Below, in pieces: positions 11,910 through 25,291 of a DNA stretch of 64,000 bases. Each line of letters starts with the position of its first letter. Position 1 is the first letter of the stretch. The notes under the pieces are model-generated. The model saw only the letters and a program-made list of their open reading frames with translations. It did not search any database and was not told the origin of the DNA. The DNA is from Podospora comata (taxonomy: Eukaryota; Ascomycota; Sordariomycetes; Sordariales; Podosporaceae): assembly GCA_017354895.1 (NCBI GenBank), contig CP071494.1, forward strand, positions 682,001 to 746,000, in the 5' to 3' direction. The translations under genes were made by a program, and so were the position numbers.

Positions 11910-14900
11910 GCCTGGACCACTTGCTCAACGTCGATCTATTCCACGCGCGTGAATTGTTCGTTTGTGACCCCTTATCGTATCAGATGAAGAAAATCGAAAG
12001 GGTATAAGGGGATGGTTTGCGTCGTCGGTCGGGTTTCGCACTCGGCGGCGGGCGCAAGCAGAGAGGACAGGATGATGAGTTGAAACGAGTGACGATTGAG
12101 ACTAGCTCAGTAAAGAACGGAGCACATTTGGTTTGATAAAATAGAACGAATTGAAATAATGAATACAGTGCTTCTTGACAGTGATAACAACAACAACAAC
12201 AACAACAGCAACAGGGCGCGTGGTTGATGTTGAAGATGGGACGCCAGGAACCTCGCTGCGAGGCAAGAAGGCGGAAGGCGGGAAGGGTGGAGGATTTGGC
12301 TGAAGGACCTGGAACTTGGACCTGGCTCCTCCCTCAATTTGGCCAAGGGGCCAGTCAGGAGGGCAGAGCCACACTCAGGCGCCCCGCAGCGGTTTAGCGA
12401 AAACGTCCTGGAGGGCGACACCAACGCCCCATTCGCTCGATCAACCACGCCTGGCCTGGCCCCTGGATTCCCTCTTGTGGCACGGCATTAGCATTACGGG
12501 AGCACACTTCCATGTTTCTTTTTGGTGCCCTTCCAGAACATTAATGAGCTTTTCACATCATCATCCTCTCTCTTTTCATCTCTATCAACAACATCGCAAT
12601 CAATTGCCTCACTGATGGAGCATATCGGCTCTTCTTGCCACAGCTCAAACGCGGCATGAAATTCGCTTATACCTCTCGCCTTCCCAAAGAGGATTTCCCC
12701 GCGACAACAATCGCTCGGTAGGTCCCACTCAGCCCAGCCCACCATTGCCAAGGCATGCTCCACATGTAAATCCCTTCCACCCAATCACGGACCACGCCCA
12801 GGCCAGAAGTTTCAACGCCTTTTTCGAAATCCCGAAGCCATACATACGAATGCATGGGTTGCAGATCAATTCTGAATTTGCATCAATTTATGGATTTCCG
12901 ACCCCGCGTTGACGACGACTTCTGGGGAAATGATCAAGAAGATGTCCTATCTAGATTTCTAGACTCAACTTGAAGTCGTCGCTGATTGGTCAACCCCCCT
13001 TCCTACCGCCAAGCCAGAGTTTCTTTTCTTAACAACACCCATCAAATAGTTCCTGCAGACCTGCGGTGGTGGTGTGGTGCTGTTATTGCTGGCCTTACCA
13101 TGGAAGGTCCAACACCAATTGAGCAAGTTCCAACAACGGGCAACCAACCACCGTCATTACACTACCATAGCCGTGCCATATTTTTCCAGCTTTGTGTGTC
13201 TCGGGTGTATATTACTCAGCTGCAAAACCTCACGAACCGAACATGCAATGTTATGTGCGGGACCTATAGAAAGCATAGTCTCGGGATAATGTACCGGGCA
13301 AATCCCGGTGGTCCCAGTCCCCAAGAAACCCGTGAGGGTGTTTCGGGTTGTTTTTGTTTCTGATGGGTATATGTGGATATCCGATCCCGGGCATGGTGGC
13401 TTGAGAGACTTGACACGAGATGGGGAGACGGGGATATCCTATGTTGAGGTTTGAGGAGTTGGAGACCTCAAACCTTCATGGCTGGGTATCCTTTCATGCA
13501 TGGGAGCTGTTGTTTTGGAATGATATCCTGACATCAACTCTTAACAACATGTCGTTATTCCCGAAACGAGTCCATATTGTCATCATCACTACAGCAAGTC
13601 CAGATCCCAACTGTCATCTTTCGTATTTCATATCCCCCATAGTAACCCGCATGAGATTTTCAGAGATATAGTGCTTCCCATTCTCGTCTTCCTGCATAGT
13701 TCTACCGCTGCGGGTGAAAAAAACAGGGAAGGGAGCACTATATCGTCGGAAAGGGAACCGGGTGGGTGATGTTACGCTGCATTTACATTTCCCGAGTGGT
13801 CAGTTGGTCTGTACACGAAACCTGACGTATATCATCGATATGGATTTTAGGCTAAACACGAATCTGGGGAAATCTAGAAATCTAGATGTGCTGCTGGCTT
13901 GGAATGCAGTTGATATAAAGCTGACTGTCTGTTTCCCTGGCGGTGGCGAGCAAGGTAATGTCTTGTCTGATAGTGCGGATGCATGTCAGTCATCGTTGAG
14001 CGTCTTCGAGCCACAGCTCACCTCAACTCCAGGGTTGCAGAGAGCCGCAGTTTGAATTCCCGTCAAAGATTAGGTTTGACAGTGTCGAGTCCAAGTTCAC
14101 GGACCTATCGTAACCGGAGCAATCCGAGAGTCAGGGCCAACCGGTAGCGTTGACGGCGCATATGTCGAGCGTTGGGATGAGGTGACAGACATGGCGCAGC
14201 TGAATTTCAAATGCTCGGTGATCGACCGGACCTATAGGATAGACTGAGCCTTAGCAGCACCACTCGGATCATCACCTGTGCTGAGCACCGAAGCACTTGC
14301 TACCATCCGAAAGCTCCCCTGACGGCTCGGACCGTGAACTAATACGGTGCAATTGTAAGGCTTTTGAAGTCCAGACTGTGGCTTGAGAGACCTTTGGACC
14401 CTGAACCCTTCAGCGGGAATGGTTTAAGCCTTGCGAACCACAGTCAGGCATCTATGTGTATGATTGGGTTGGCTGACAGACCCAAACTGAACCTCACCAC
14501 ATGGAGAAGGATTTCCCTGTGAATGTTGGTAGAAGGATGACTGACAACGCAGCAATCATGTGCGGAGTTTGCAGTGCATGGCAGTGTTCTGTTGGTCGGT
14601 GAGCGCTTGCACCACAACAACAGCATTCGACAGAGAGATTCTGTGCATCCGCCTCGGACTCGAAGGCGCTTATAAGATCTTGTGAGACGAGCCTCGACGA
14701 ATGCAACCTCTGACAGAGCTGAAGCGAGAGAGATTGAAATAAAATGTCGAAACAAATGACAATGGCCTTCGAGGCCATCATCGCAGTGAGAGATCCGACG
14801 GCATGTCACAATCCCACCGGCCGCTTCAGTGAGAACGGGAGATAGGGTCACCAGCGGCAGAGACCAGACCGGACGACACCAGATGAGTGGGCTGATGCCA

Positions 14901-17157
14901 TTCCCACGGCCGCTGTAAGCCCGAGAGAGAAATCATCGTTCGCAAAGAATGCACAGCTCGTGTAATCATGGCGAGGGAACCCAGCGAATCTTTGTCGTCC
15001 AAAAACGTTTCTGAACGAGGCTGGGCGGGATCCGAGCAGCCGGCACCTCCATCTTGCGCTTGACGGGCAGCAGTAGCGCCAGCTCAGCCTCACTACGCAA
15101 GCACGCCACCACCCAACAACAACTACTGGATACGGAATGCTTGTTGCGTCAAAACGTCTCCGTTTTATGACCGGCGGTTGGCATTCGACGATATTTCTTT
15201 AAAGGGAATGATCTGGGCTCCGGTAGGGTTCCGTACATCTGAGACCCTCTTTGCCGGCCCGATTTTTTTCTTTACGGATCCCAAGTGTTCTATTTTTGGC
15301 CCCAAGTCGATTTTTTTGTGCCCATCATGGAGATTCGTGATCTGTGTGAGATCGAAAAAAAAAACCCAAAGACAACCACAGGCATGTGGCAACCTCAGTT
15401 CGTGTTGGTGGATGCTGGATATCCTCCGTATGGTAGGCACATACGGAGGGCATGCTGCTTGCTCGTGAGAGAAAGTTTCCTATCTTGTGCAACGCGTGGC
15501 AAGCGGCGAGACGTGGGTTTCCGTGAGGTCGTGCGAGAGAAAAGCAACAGCAAAAAAAGGAGAGGAGAGATTTCAATATTCCGTTTGTCCCTCTGTAATC
15601 CCAAATAAAGTTGGACCCCAGCGGCCCCCTGATGTTGCAGCCGCGTCGATTGCCAAGAGAAACCGTTTGGAAGACTGAACCCTATTTTACCTCAAACGTT
15701 CTGGACGAAAAAGCGGGAATTGACAGCTATCTGAAGGCTTTCCTCGGTCTATTATTTTGTCCAGATATACGTGTTTGCAACTGGGAATACCGTGTGCCAG
15801 TTGGTGCCAGTCCGAAGACGTTCCAGACTGACAAGATCAGAAATGATAGGCGTTGTGGAGGGCATGATGAACGTCATGCATTTGCTGAGCGGGTGAGCTG
15901 TTTCAGGCCTCAGGGGATGAGTACCCATAGGAACAAAACAAGCTCGACACGCTCGGTTCTTATCAAGGAACAAATGCTTTGATCGATCAACTGTATTGGA
16001 TATCACGAATGCTCGATGAAATGACAATGAGGCCGTGATACCTCACAATGAACAGACCCCAGTGCTGAGGAAGAAACGAAGACCCTGAAAATGGAAGGCT
16101 AGGCCCATGCTGGCTGGTTTGGCGATCTGGAGTTAAACGGCACCAACGCACAGTACCCGCGGCTGCGGTCCAGACTGTGCGAAGAACGCTCCCAAAACTG
16201 GAGCACTCACTGCCCCGTCGCCGTGGAAACTCAAAATGATGAATGCAATTACCAAGTAGTTGCAGATGGGTATGTACACAGAAGCTGTCATGTTCCTAGG
16301 GTCTTCAATGGGCTCAAAGAAAAGAAGAAGGTGAACCTGCCTCGCAACAATGTTCCTTGGGCCATGAAACACTCCTGAGATGGCAAACGAGATGTGAGTG
16401 CTGGGACAAGGTGACAGCTGCTTGGCACTCAGGGGGCCGCCTGGCAGAAGAGAAAGACGGCGACGACAGCACTGACGTCGGTCTCTTCCAGCGTTCGTTC
16501 GTGTGGGCGGGCTGTGGGCGGTGGGCAACTGATGAACCTGGAACTGGAACGGGTCGAAAGCGAGCCAGTCACCAGTGAGCAGCTCGCAGTCGCAGCCATC
16601 CCTGGCTAGCAAAGAAGGCGGTGGAGCACCCTCGCCCATCCCTGTCGCTCAGCCACAGGCCCCCTTCACCAACTTCATAACAGGGCCGCCGTCTCCTGAG
16701 AGCTGTTGAATCAGGTTTTTGAGACCTCTCTCTTGACATTTGTATTTTTTTTCCCTTTCTCTTTTCTCCTCTCTAGAGACGGGCGATTCCTAGAATATCA
16801 CTGCTGTTGCAGCCACCAGCTGAGCAGCAAACAGCGAAAACATCGTCTTGTCCTGTGCCACTCGGTCACCGGCGCTTCCCCTTCCTGCCGTGCCCTGGAA
16901 TTGGGTATCAGAACGACTCGTAACGGCAGCTGACGTTTCGCACTGCAACTGCGCCAAGCTTCACCGTCTCTTTTTCTTTGACCGACCTGACAACCAACAA
17001 CCAAACAACCTCGACCTAACATCGCGATCCCCTACGAACAGTCCCCCCTGACGATCCAGCGACCTTTGAGAATCTTGCAAAATACCCAGAATATTCCAAT
17101 CTTTCGAGTAGATCTTGATTTCAGCTATTTCTCACAGAAGCGAGCCGCGACTCCATC
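11910..17157. other. Large gene-poor spacer upstream of chitin synthase
   Basis: This is 5.2 kb with no supported gene. It contains a CAA trinucleotide run at 12186-12213. Several frames of 60-135 codons lack G/C-ending codon bias and recognisable domains. The last few hundred bases before 17158 are pyrimidine-rich and probably hold the promoter and 5' UTR of the chitin synthase gene. Confidence 0.45.
12186..12213. repeat. CAA trinucleotide microsatellite
   Basis: Tandem CAA units with one CAG interruption near the end, in non-coding sequence. Confidence 0.85.
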
Positions 17158-20110
17158 ATGGCGTACCACGGCGCTGGTGGCCGTGGAGACGGCTATGAAG
17201 ACCACCCGTTGCAGAACCTCGGCGGTCCCCATGGACAGGTAAGCCACCAAACCATACTGTGGAGGATGGCAGGCGGGGTGCTTTGTTGCTAATATCTGAA
17301 TGAATTGGCAGAATGACGATGAAGTCCAGGCCTCTCTCCTCAACGACAACCAGGCCTACGACAACAGTCGTTTGGGCGCCGGAACTCCTCCAGTTCGTCC
17401 AGTCTCGGCATACAGCTTGACCGAGTCGTACACACCCAATGCCGGCACTACGCGGGCTGGCATCGGTGTTCAGCCCACTCCCCCTCCCCACGGATACACC
17501 AACGAGTATGCCGGTGCCCCCCAGTACGGAGTGTCGGCCAATGGTGGATTCGGCGATCAACAATATGGAAACTCTGGGCACTCTGTCGCCGAGACCGATG
17601 ATAGCTGGATTCAACGCCAAAATCCCAACGCTGCCCCAGCTGGTGGCCTGAAGCGCTATGCTACCAGAAAGGTCAAGCTCGTTCAGGGTTCCGTTCTGAG
17701 CATCGACTACCCAGTGCCCAGTGCCATCAGAAATGCTGTTCAGCCCAAGTACAGAGACGTCGAGGGCCAGAATGAGGAGTTTTTCAAGATGCGCTACACT
17801 GCGGCCACTTGCGATCCCAACGACTTCACTCTCAAGAATGGTTACGATTTGCGCCCTCGCATGTACAACCGGCACACCGAGCTTCTTATTGCCATTACCT
17901 ACTACAACGAAGACAAGGTTCTCCTCTCGAGAACACTCCACGGCGTCATGCAGAATATCAGGGACATAGTGAACCTGAAGAAGTCGTCGTTCTGGAACCG
18001 GGGTGGCCCTGCCTGGCAAAAGATTGTAGTCTGCTTGGTTTTTGATGGTATCGAGAAGGTCGACAAGAACGTTCTTGACGTGCTTGCCACTATCGGTGTA
18101 TACCAGGATGGTGTGGTGAAGAAGGATGTTGACGGCAACAATACCGTTGCCCACATCTTTGAGTACACCACCCAGCTCTCCGTCACGCCAAACCAGCAGC
18201 TCATCCGGCCAACGGACGACAGCCCGGCTACCCTTCCACCAGTGCAGTTCATCTTCTGCTTGAAGCAGCAAAACAGCAAAAAGATTAACTCGCATCGCTG
18301 GCTTTTCAACGCCTTTGGTCGCATCTTGAACCCAGAGGTGTGCATCTTGCTTGATGCTGGTACCAAGCCCAGTCCCAAGTCGTTGCTCGCTCTCTGGGAG
18401 GGCTTCTACAACGACAAAGATCTTGGCGGTGCCTGCGGTGAGATTCACGCAATGTTAGGTGGGTCTTATCAATTTTACGTATGCATTTCCCATGATGAAT
18501 AGCTAACCATCGCTTGTAGGCAAGGGCGGAAAGAAGCTGTTCAACCCTCTGGTCGCTGTCCAGAACTTCGAGTACAAGATTTCCAACATTCTGGACAAGC
18601 CCCTCGAATCTGCGTTCGGTTACGTCAGTGTGCTGCCAGGTGCTTTCTCGGCCTACCGCTTCAGAGCCATCATGGGCCGACCTTTAGAACAGTACTTCCA
18701 CGGTGATCACACCCTGTCCAAGCAGCTCGGCAAGAAGGGTATCGAGGGCATGAACATCTTCAAGAAGAACATGTTCTTGGCCGAAGATCGTATCTTGTGT
18801 TTCGAGCTGGTCGCCAAGGCTGGCCAAAAGTGGCATCTGAGCTACATCAAGGCGGCCAAGGGGGAGACGGATGTGCCTGAAGGTGCTCCCGAATTCATCT
18901 CGCAGCGTCGTCGCTGGCTGAACGGTTCCTTCGCTGCCAGTTTGTACTCGCTGATGCATTTCGGACGCATGTACAAGTCTGGCCACAACATTGTCCGCAT
19001 GTTCTTCTTCCACATTCAGCTCATCTACAACGTCCTCAACGTCATCTTCACCTGGTTCTCGCTCTCTTCGTACTATCTCACGACCACCGTCATCATGGAT
19101 CTCGTCGGTACTCCAGTGCCCGCATCTAACACATCGGCGCTCCACCACGCTTGGCCATTTGGCGATACCGTCACACCTATATTCAACGCGGTTTTACAGT
19201 ATCTCTACCTGGCATTCGTCATTCTGCAGTTTATTCTGGCTCTGGGTAACAGGCCAAAGGGTTCCAAGTGGACGTACATTACGTCTTACGTGCTCTTTGC
19301 CATGATTCAGGCCTACATCATCATCCTCTCGGTTTATCTCGTCGTTCAGGCTTTCAAGATTCCGCTTGCGGACCAGATCAAACTGGACAATGCGTCTAAC
19401 GCGATGGAGTCCTTGTTTGGTGGTACGGGGGCGGCTGGTGTCATTCTCGTGGCCCTGATTACCATTTACGGTCTTTACTTCTTGGCATCCTTCATGTACC
19501 TCGATCCCTGGCACATGTTCCACTCGTTCCCCTACTACATGCTGCTCATGTCGACCTACATCAACATTCTGATGGTGTATGCCTTCAACAACTGGCACGA
19601 TGTGTCGTGGGGTACCAAGGGTTCAGACAAGAACGACGCGCTGCCGTCGGCCCAGGTCACCAAGGGCGAGAAGGACGAAGTGTTGGTTGAAGAGATTGAA
19701 AAGCCGCAGGAAGATATCGATCAGATGTTTGAGCAGACTGTCAGGAGAGCTCTTGCGCCGTACAAGGTGGAAGAGGCGCCCGAAACCAAGGAGCTGGAGG
19801 ACTCTTACAAGTCTTTCAGAACGAGTCTGGTGGTGATGTGGCTATTTTCGAACTGTTTCTTGGCTGTGGTTATTACCAGCGAGAACTTTGACTCGTCTTT
19901 TGGCGCTGGGGTATGTTTACAATCTTTTGTCCTGTTGATAATGAGATTCCAAAATGCTAACTTTTGTGACAGCGGAATGCCACCGCCAGAACCGCCTGGT
20001 TTTTCAAGTTCCTCCTGTTCGCTACTGCCGGTCTGTCCATCGTCCGTTTCATCGGTTTCTGTTGGTTCCTTGGCAGGACCGGTATCATGTGCTGCTTTGC
20101 CCGGCGTTGA
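17158..20110 (+). CDS. chs-1: Chitin synthase, division 1, class III
   Basis: Processive family-2 glycosyltransferase that polymerises UDP-N-acetylglucosamine into cell-wall chitin at the plasma membrane, mainly at growing tips. The model has four exons: 17158-17238, 17312-18458, 18520-19910 and 19973-20110. All junctions keep the frame and give 918 residues, the usual class III size. The first exon codes only 27 residues. The catalytic region carries LAEDR (Glu498-Asp499-Arg500) and the product-binding QRRRW at 538-542. Several membrane helices follow, and the protein ends in a short helix region and CCFARR. Sequence and length agree closely with what I remember of Neurospora chs-1 (class III) rather than class I or II enzymes. 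A long open frame on the opposite strand (17156-18448) is a codon-bias shadow. Family is certain; class III is very likely. Confidence 0.95.
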
Positions 20111-21626
20111 AGCGTTTGTCTTTTTCGTGGTTTTTCTGCGAGCGCGGGCGCGGAGTACTTTCAGGGCAGTGCCTGTACGAATATGGTCACATTTTCAGGC
20201 CCTTGTTCTGACTCTCACAACTTCCCTCCTTATCCTCTAACTATTCATCTCTGGAAAGATTGGTTTTGGCTCGGGGCAACTGGAGTGGGTGGGGGAAAGA
20301 GGGTAAGGAAAAAATAATTCACGTCATCAACTTTATGAAGCGCGGATATCATGGAGAAGAGAAAAATATGAAGGGTATTTTGTGTGTTTTAATTGTTGTA
20401 GCTCAAGGGGGCAAGGGAATGGGTGGATATAAATCTTGTATTTGTTGTTGTTGTTGTTTTTCTGCAGTGCGTTGCGATTCTGAGAAAATTAAAGGAGCGG
20501 ATATCATGACATGGAGAGTGAGCGGCATATTGGCGGTGGCGTTTGCTTTTCTGATGTTTTGGTTTTGTTTAATTGATGCCATCTCTCTTATTGCGTTGTG
20601 TTCTACTAGAGCATTGCTGAGCCTTGAGTGTGACTACGCAGAATATATAGCGGTCTTTTATACCTACCTCTCTTACCAAGTTGCCTGGTTTGATGATTGT
20701 GATGACTCCATCATTGCTAGAACAAGTTGAGAAGAAATGGGGGAAAACATAACCCAGTTGACGATGTATCCTTTCTCACCGAGGCTGTCGACTGCCTACA
20801 GATACGTCATACCATGGCTACGGCTCCGGTGTTGCGAGTACCGGACGTTGACATCGAATATCAGCTCCGATATGCCTTCAGCTCCGATTCTGTCCCTTCA
20901 GAGATCGGCAGTTGATGACTCCGCCTCTCAGCTCACCAGGTTCCTCTTCACCGATGTTCGGTGATGGGCAGCTGTGACTGACCGAAAGCGCTCTCCGAGG
21001 TGTGAGTGAGGTGGGGCCCCACATTGGGACCAACCCCACATTGTTAACGGAGGCCGGTCGGGGAGCCTAAAGAGTGCCCAAAGGGAAGGAACGGTTGTGG
21101 GCGTCTTTCAGGTTAATCTGATGGGAGGGAGAAGATAGAGCTAGGCAGCAGGGGTATAGCTAAGCAATTAACTGTTGGGAGCAAAATGTTGCCGCCTCCC
21201 TCCCTCGTAGGGGTTTGAGGAGAGGATAGGAAGAAAAGAACCCCCACCTTTTTCTTCCATCCTGATTACGAAGGTGGTAAGGTTGGGGCAAGGCGGTGGG
21301 TGATCCGTGTGCCTGGGACCTTGGGTTTCTGCCCCTCCATTTGCCAACGGAGCAAGGTAGGTTCCTGGCCAACCTAAAACCTATTACCCGTAGAAAGTAA
21401 CAAAAAGTTGTCTTAAAACTTATTTACCTACCTGAAGTTGCTTTTCTGCCTGCGCGGCCTGCTGCTGCCAAAGTTTATTCAATCTGCGCAAAAGTGATAA
21501 CGAAAACTAAGCCGACTGTTAACGCGAAGGACGGACACGAAGCACGCGACCTACGCCCGTTCCCCCCCACCTTTCCGAACCGAGGCCAGAGACAGTTAGA
21601 GAGAGAGGGTAAGAAGAGTAGTCAAG
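20111..21626. other. Spacer between chitin synthase and UBC12
   Basis: The first 600 bases are AT-richer with T-rich tracts and probably hold the chitin synthase 3' UTR. A frame of 156 codons at 20260-20730 has poor codon bias and a Cys run made by a TTG repeat, so it is not taken as a gene. The remainder leads into the UBC12 promoter, and I see no specific sites. Confidence 0.45.
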
Positions 21627-22343
21627 ATGTTGAAGATATGGTCGATGGTATGTCGCATGCATGGGCTGGGGGGAGAAAGTGGGGAAGGGTTCGATGCTGA
21701 TGATGGTGTGAAACCTCGAACAGAAAAAGGAGCAGCAAAAGGCTGAGAACTCCGATGGTGCTGCCGCTGGTGCTGCTGGAGGGCCAAAGAAGAAGAAGGT
21801 TACTGCGGCGCAATTGCGTGTGCAGAAGGGTATGTGTTTCTCTTCCTCGACCACGACCAGCAAAAGATACTGACCTCTTCTTGTCTGTTGTGTTCTCCAG
21901 ACCTCAGCGAACTCTCCCTCGGCACAACGATGCGAACCGACTTCCCCGACCCGGACAACATCCTCTCGTTTATTCTGTATATCGAGCCCGACGAGGGCAT
22001 GTACAAGGGCGGCCGGTTCTCCTTCACGTTCAACATCACGCCCAACTTTCCGCATGAGCCTCCCAAGGTGCAGTGCCGGGAGAAGATTTACCACCCCAAC
22101 ATTGACCTAGAGGGGAAGGTGTGCTTGAATATTCTGAGGGAGGACTGGAAGCCGGTGCTGAACTTGAATGCGGTGATTGTGGGGTTGCAGTTTTTGTTTT
22201 TGGAGCCGAACGCGAGCGACCCGTTGAATAAGGAGGCGGCAGAGGATTTGAGGAGTAATAGGGAGGGGTTCAAGAGGAATGTGAGGAGCGCGATGATGGG
22301 GGGGAGTGTGAAGGGGGAGGGGTTTGATAGGGTTGCTATTTGA
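21627..22343 (+). CDS. ubc12: NEDD8-conjugating E2 enzyme UBC12
   Basis: E2 enzyme that accepts NEDD8 from its E1 and, with Rbx1/Dcn1-type E3s, attaches it to cullins to activate SCF-type ubiquitin ligases. The model has three exons, 21627-21647, 21724-21829 and 21901-22343, giving 189 residues. The first exon encodes only MLKIWSM, the UBC12-specific N-terminal docking peptide that binds the NEDD8 E1 and Dcn1. A Lys/Ala-rich linker follows, then the UBC fold with YHPNI and the catalytic Cys117 in GKVCLNILREDW. The length and the N-terminal extension separate it from ubiquitin E2s. The CSN3 gene near 52 kb encodes part of the complex that removes NEDD8. High confidence. Confidence 0.94.
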
Positions 22344-23336
22344 GGGGTGGACCGACCTGGTGAGGGAGAAGAGCAGGGGAATACATGACACAGTGGGGGA
22401 GCAGAAGTAGGAGAGCAGAAGTAGGGGAGGAGAAGGAGGATATACCTACTACCTGGGCCTGGGGAAGCGAAACTACAGCACGCTGGTGAGAAGAGAAGCG
22501 GGTTAGATGATTATATGTCTACAGACTGGTGGAATGTTGCTTTGTTTTTAGTGTTCTGTGGGTTTGTTTTCTTGAGAACATGTACATCGCCGTCGGCTTC
22601 TACATATCCATGGCATGGGCATGATGTTAGATACACGTGATGTTGCTTTCTTCATGGGAATCACAATCCGATACGGGAGGTGAGCGCCGATGGCATTCCG
22701 GTCCCAATTTAGAGTCACCGAATATCCCCACAGCGCCAAGTCTGGACAGGAACCACGCTCTCGGCTCCCGGCTCTGTCGCTAAGCGGAGGCCGGCCGGTC
22801 CAGGAGAGCCCGGAGCTGGTACGGAGTCGGGTGAGTCAATCAACGGCGGCCACATCGGACAGGTCTGGGTCGACAGCGCGCTGAGTGCTGGCACGGCCGT
22901 TGTCACTCTCACCTTGGAGATGCCACGAAGTGCTGCCCCCAAGCAAATGCCCCGCACCCGCCCGCACTCGCACTGGCAAGCTAACTGAGCCTGGATCCAA
23001 GCTTGAGAAGCGGTGGACCCTCTGGCCTGCCCCTGCCGCCCCGGATTCACCCTGGCCAATCAGATCGGGGCCATAACCCACCCTCAAGCACGCCAGTCCC
23101 CCCGAAGTCGGTCTGGACGGCCGCTGGCAGGGCAGCAGGGAGACCGAAAAATAAAAAACTCTGACTCGCAGCTCCGGTGACTGTGTGTTTGCCAGGTGGA
23201 CGTTTCGACGGTGAACCTCCTACATAATCAACAGCTCTCCCCTCTCTCTCCCCAAGCTTCGGAACTTGGAACCTTCTTTTTTTCCAAACCCAATCCCCAC
23301 TCCCCTCCTCAATCACCAGACCAGACCAGAGTCAAC
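22344..23336. other. Spacer and promoter region of ilv-2
   Basis: No gene is seen. It contains the UBC12 3' flank and, on the right, the ilv-2 promoter and a pyrimidine-rich leader just before the start codon. A consensus TGAGTCA lies at 22832-22838 and a TGACTC half-match at 23162-23167. Confidence 0.5.
22832..22838 (+). promoter_or_regulatory. Gcn4/CPC1-type site (TGAGTCA)
   Basis: An exact TGAGTCA, the bZIP site recognised by yeast Gcn4 and Neurospora CPC1, lies 505 bp upstream of the ilv-2 start codon. A second near-match, TGACTC, is at 23162-23167. Branched-chain amino acid genes are classical targets of this general control, so the location is meaningful, although a 7-mer can occur by chance. 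Confidence 0.5.
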
Positions 23337-24719
23337 ATGTCTGCCGCCAGAAACCTCCAAAAGGCCCTGCGCCCTCTGGCTCGCCAGGTGGCCTCCCCCG
23401 CCGTCCAGAGACGCACCTTCGTTGCCGCCGCCGGTGCTGTCCGCGCTGCTGCCGTCTCCCGCGCCGCTGCCCCCGTTGCTAAGCAGCAGACCCGCGGTGT
23501 CAAGACCATCGACTTTGCCGGTCACAAGGAGGATGTCTACGAGCGTGCCGACTGGCCCGTTGAGAAGCTCCAGGTACGTTTTAATCCGACTCTTTTCGAC
23601 CAATTGGGACTCAACTGGGTCCTGATTGGTCCTTTTTAGAGAGGCATTTATAGCTAACTTGAGTGACCACTCCCACAGGACTACTTCAAGAACGACACTC
23701 TCGCTCTCATCGGCTACGGCTCCCAGGGTCACGGCCAGGGTCTCAACCTCCGTGACAACGGCATCAACGTCATCATTGGTGTCCGCAAGGATGGCAAGTC
23801 GTGGAAGGATGCCATTCAGGATGGCTGGGTTCCCGGCAAGAACCTCTTCGAGGTCGACGAGGCCATCTCCAAGGGTACCATCATCATGAACCTGCTCTCG
23901 GATGCCGCTCAGTCCGAGACCTGGCCTCACATCAAGCCCCAGATCACCAAGGGCAAGGTAAGCTCATCCCTGTTTTGTGGGCTCCGTGAGAGAACAACGT
24001 CATGCTGACATAGCTGCCCTTAGACCCTCTACTTCTCCCACGGTTTCTCCCCCGTGTTCAAGGATCTCACCAAGGTCGAGGTCCCCACTGACGTCGACGT
24101 CATTCTCTGCGCCCCCAAGGGTTCCGGCCGCACCGTCCGCTCCCTTTTCAAGGAGGGCCGTGGCATCAACTCCTCCTTCGCCGTCTACCAGGATGTGACC
24201 GGCAAGGCCAAGGAGAAGGCCATCGCCATGGGTGTTGCCATTGGCTCCGGCTACCTCTACGAGACCACCTTCGAGAAGGAGGTCTACTCTGACCTCTACG
24301 GTGAGCGCGGCTGCCTCATGGGTGGTATCCACGGCATGTTCCTCGCCCAGTACGAGGTTCTCCGTGAGCGCGGCCACTCCCCCAGCGAGGCTTTCAACGA
24401 GACCGTTGAGGAGGCTACCCAGTCCCTCTACCCCCTCATTGGTGCCTACGGCATGGACTGGATGTTCGACGCCTGCTCCACCACCGCCCGCCGCGGTGCC
24501 ATTGACTGGACTCCCAAGTTCAAGGACGCCCTCAAGCCCGTGTTCAACAACCTCTACGACTCGGTCAAGGACGGCTCCGAGACCAAGCGCTCCCTCGAGT
24601 ACAACTCCCAGCCCGACTACCGTGAGAAGTACGAGAAGGAGCTCGAGGAGATCCGCAACCTCGAGATCTGGCGCGCCGGCAAGGCCGTCCGTGCCCTCCG
24701 CCCCGAGAACACCAAGTAA
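23337..24719 (+). CDS. ilv-2: Ketol-acid reductoisomerase, mitochondrial
   Basis: NADPH- and Mg-dependent enzyme for the second common step of valine and isoleucine synthesis, converting acetolactate or acetohydroxybutyrate to the dihydroxy acid in the mitochondrial matrix. The model has three exons, 23337-23573, 23679-23957 and 24024-24719, all phase 0, giving 403 residues, close to the fungal norm. Residues 1-55 are Ala/Arg-rich without acidic residues, a typical mitochondrial presequence. The Rossmann nucleotide loop GYGSQGHG starts at Gly91. The KARI domain holds the metal-binding Asp262 and Glu266 in the SDLYGERG segment. The C-terminal extension is rich in Lys and Glu, as in other fungal enzymes. 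Codon use is the most biased in the window (nearly all C/G-ending), which indicates high expression. A CPC1-type site lies upstream. Confidence 0.97.
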
Positions 24720-25291
24720 GGTGTTTGAAGGAGTGTTGTGGTGTTGATGGTGGTGGTGGTGGGTTGATTGGTTTCTGGTCCGGGAAAACAAAAACAGTTT
24801 ATGATACTCTGGTCATGGGATTGGGAGCAGAAAAAAGGTTCACGGAAAATGGACTTGTGTGCCCAAACACTAGGGGATACGGGATATACCTCGGGCAAAT
24901 GGGGATCAAAAAGCCTTGATTCGTTTTGCGGCCATTGCGATATTTTTTCATTTTTCTCAAGTTTTTCTTTCAGTTAATGGGTGGTTCTTGTACATATATA
25001 CCTGATGAATGCATTTCGGAGTTGACATGGAGAGAACTTTTGTTTCAAGGTTTATGTGTGCTTTATGTGAGGTGATGTGGTTGGATGTGTAGGGTAAGTG
25101 ATCTTGTTTTCTATTGGTTGGTCGTGGCTAACATGGAGATAGATCCACCTCGGAACGTCGATTGGATATCGAGCGTTGTCAAGTTAAGCAGCAATCAAGT
25201 CGACTTGGTGAAGTAAATCATTATTGGAATTTGGTGGTGTTCACAGCATTGATTTCTATCTTTTGGTTTTAGACTCCTCTAGTCTCAACAT
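24720..25291. other. 3' intergenic region between convergent genes
   Basis: No gene is seen. It is T-rich sequence between the ilv-2 stop and the end of the convergently transcribed dehydratase-like gene, and presumably holds both 3' UTRs. Confidence 0.5.

Noticed and set aside
12494-12855. Two overlapping minus-strand frames rich in Trp and Gly
   Set aside because: They read somewhat protein-like but have no codon bias, no family match and no good splice sites joining them.
17156-18448. 430-codon open frame on the strand opposite chitin synthase exon 2
   Set aside because: It mirrors the sense exon almost exactly. Strong G/C third-position bias on the sense strand removes stops from one antisense frame. 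The product has no domain.
20260-20730. 156-codon frame after chitin synthase
   Set aside because: Weak codon bias, a Cys run from a TTG repeat and no start context; most likely 3' UTR.
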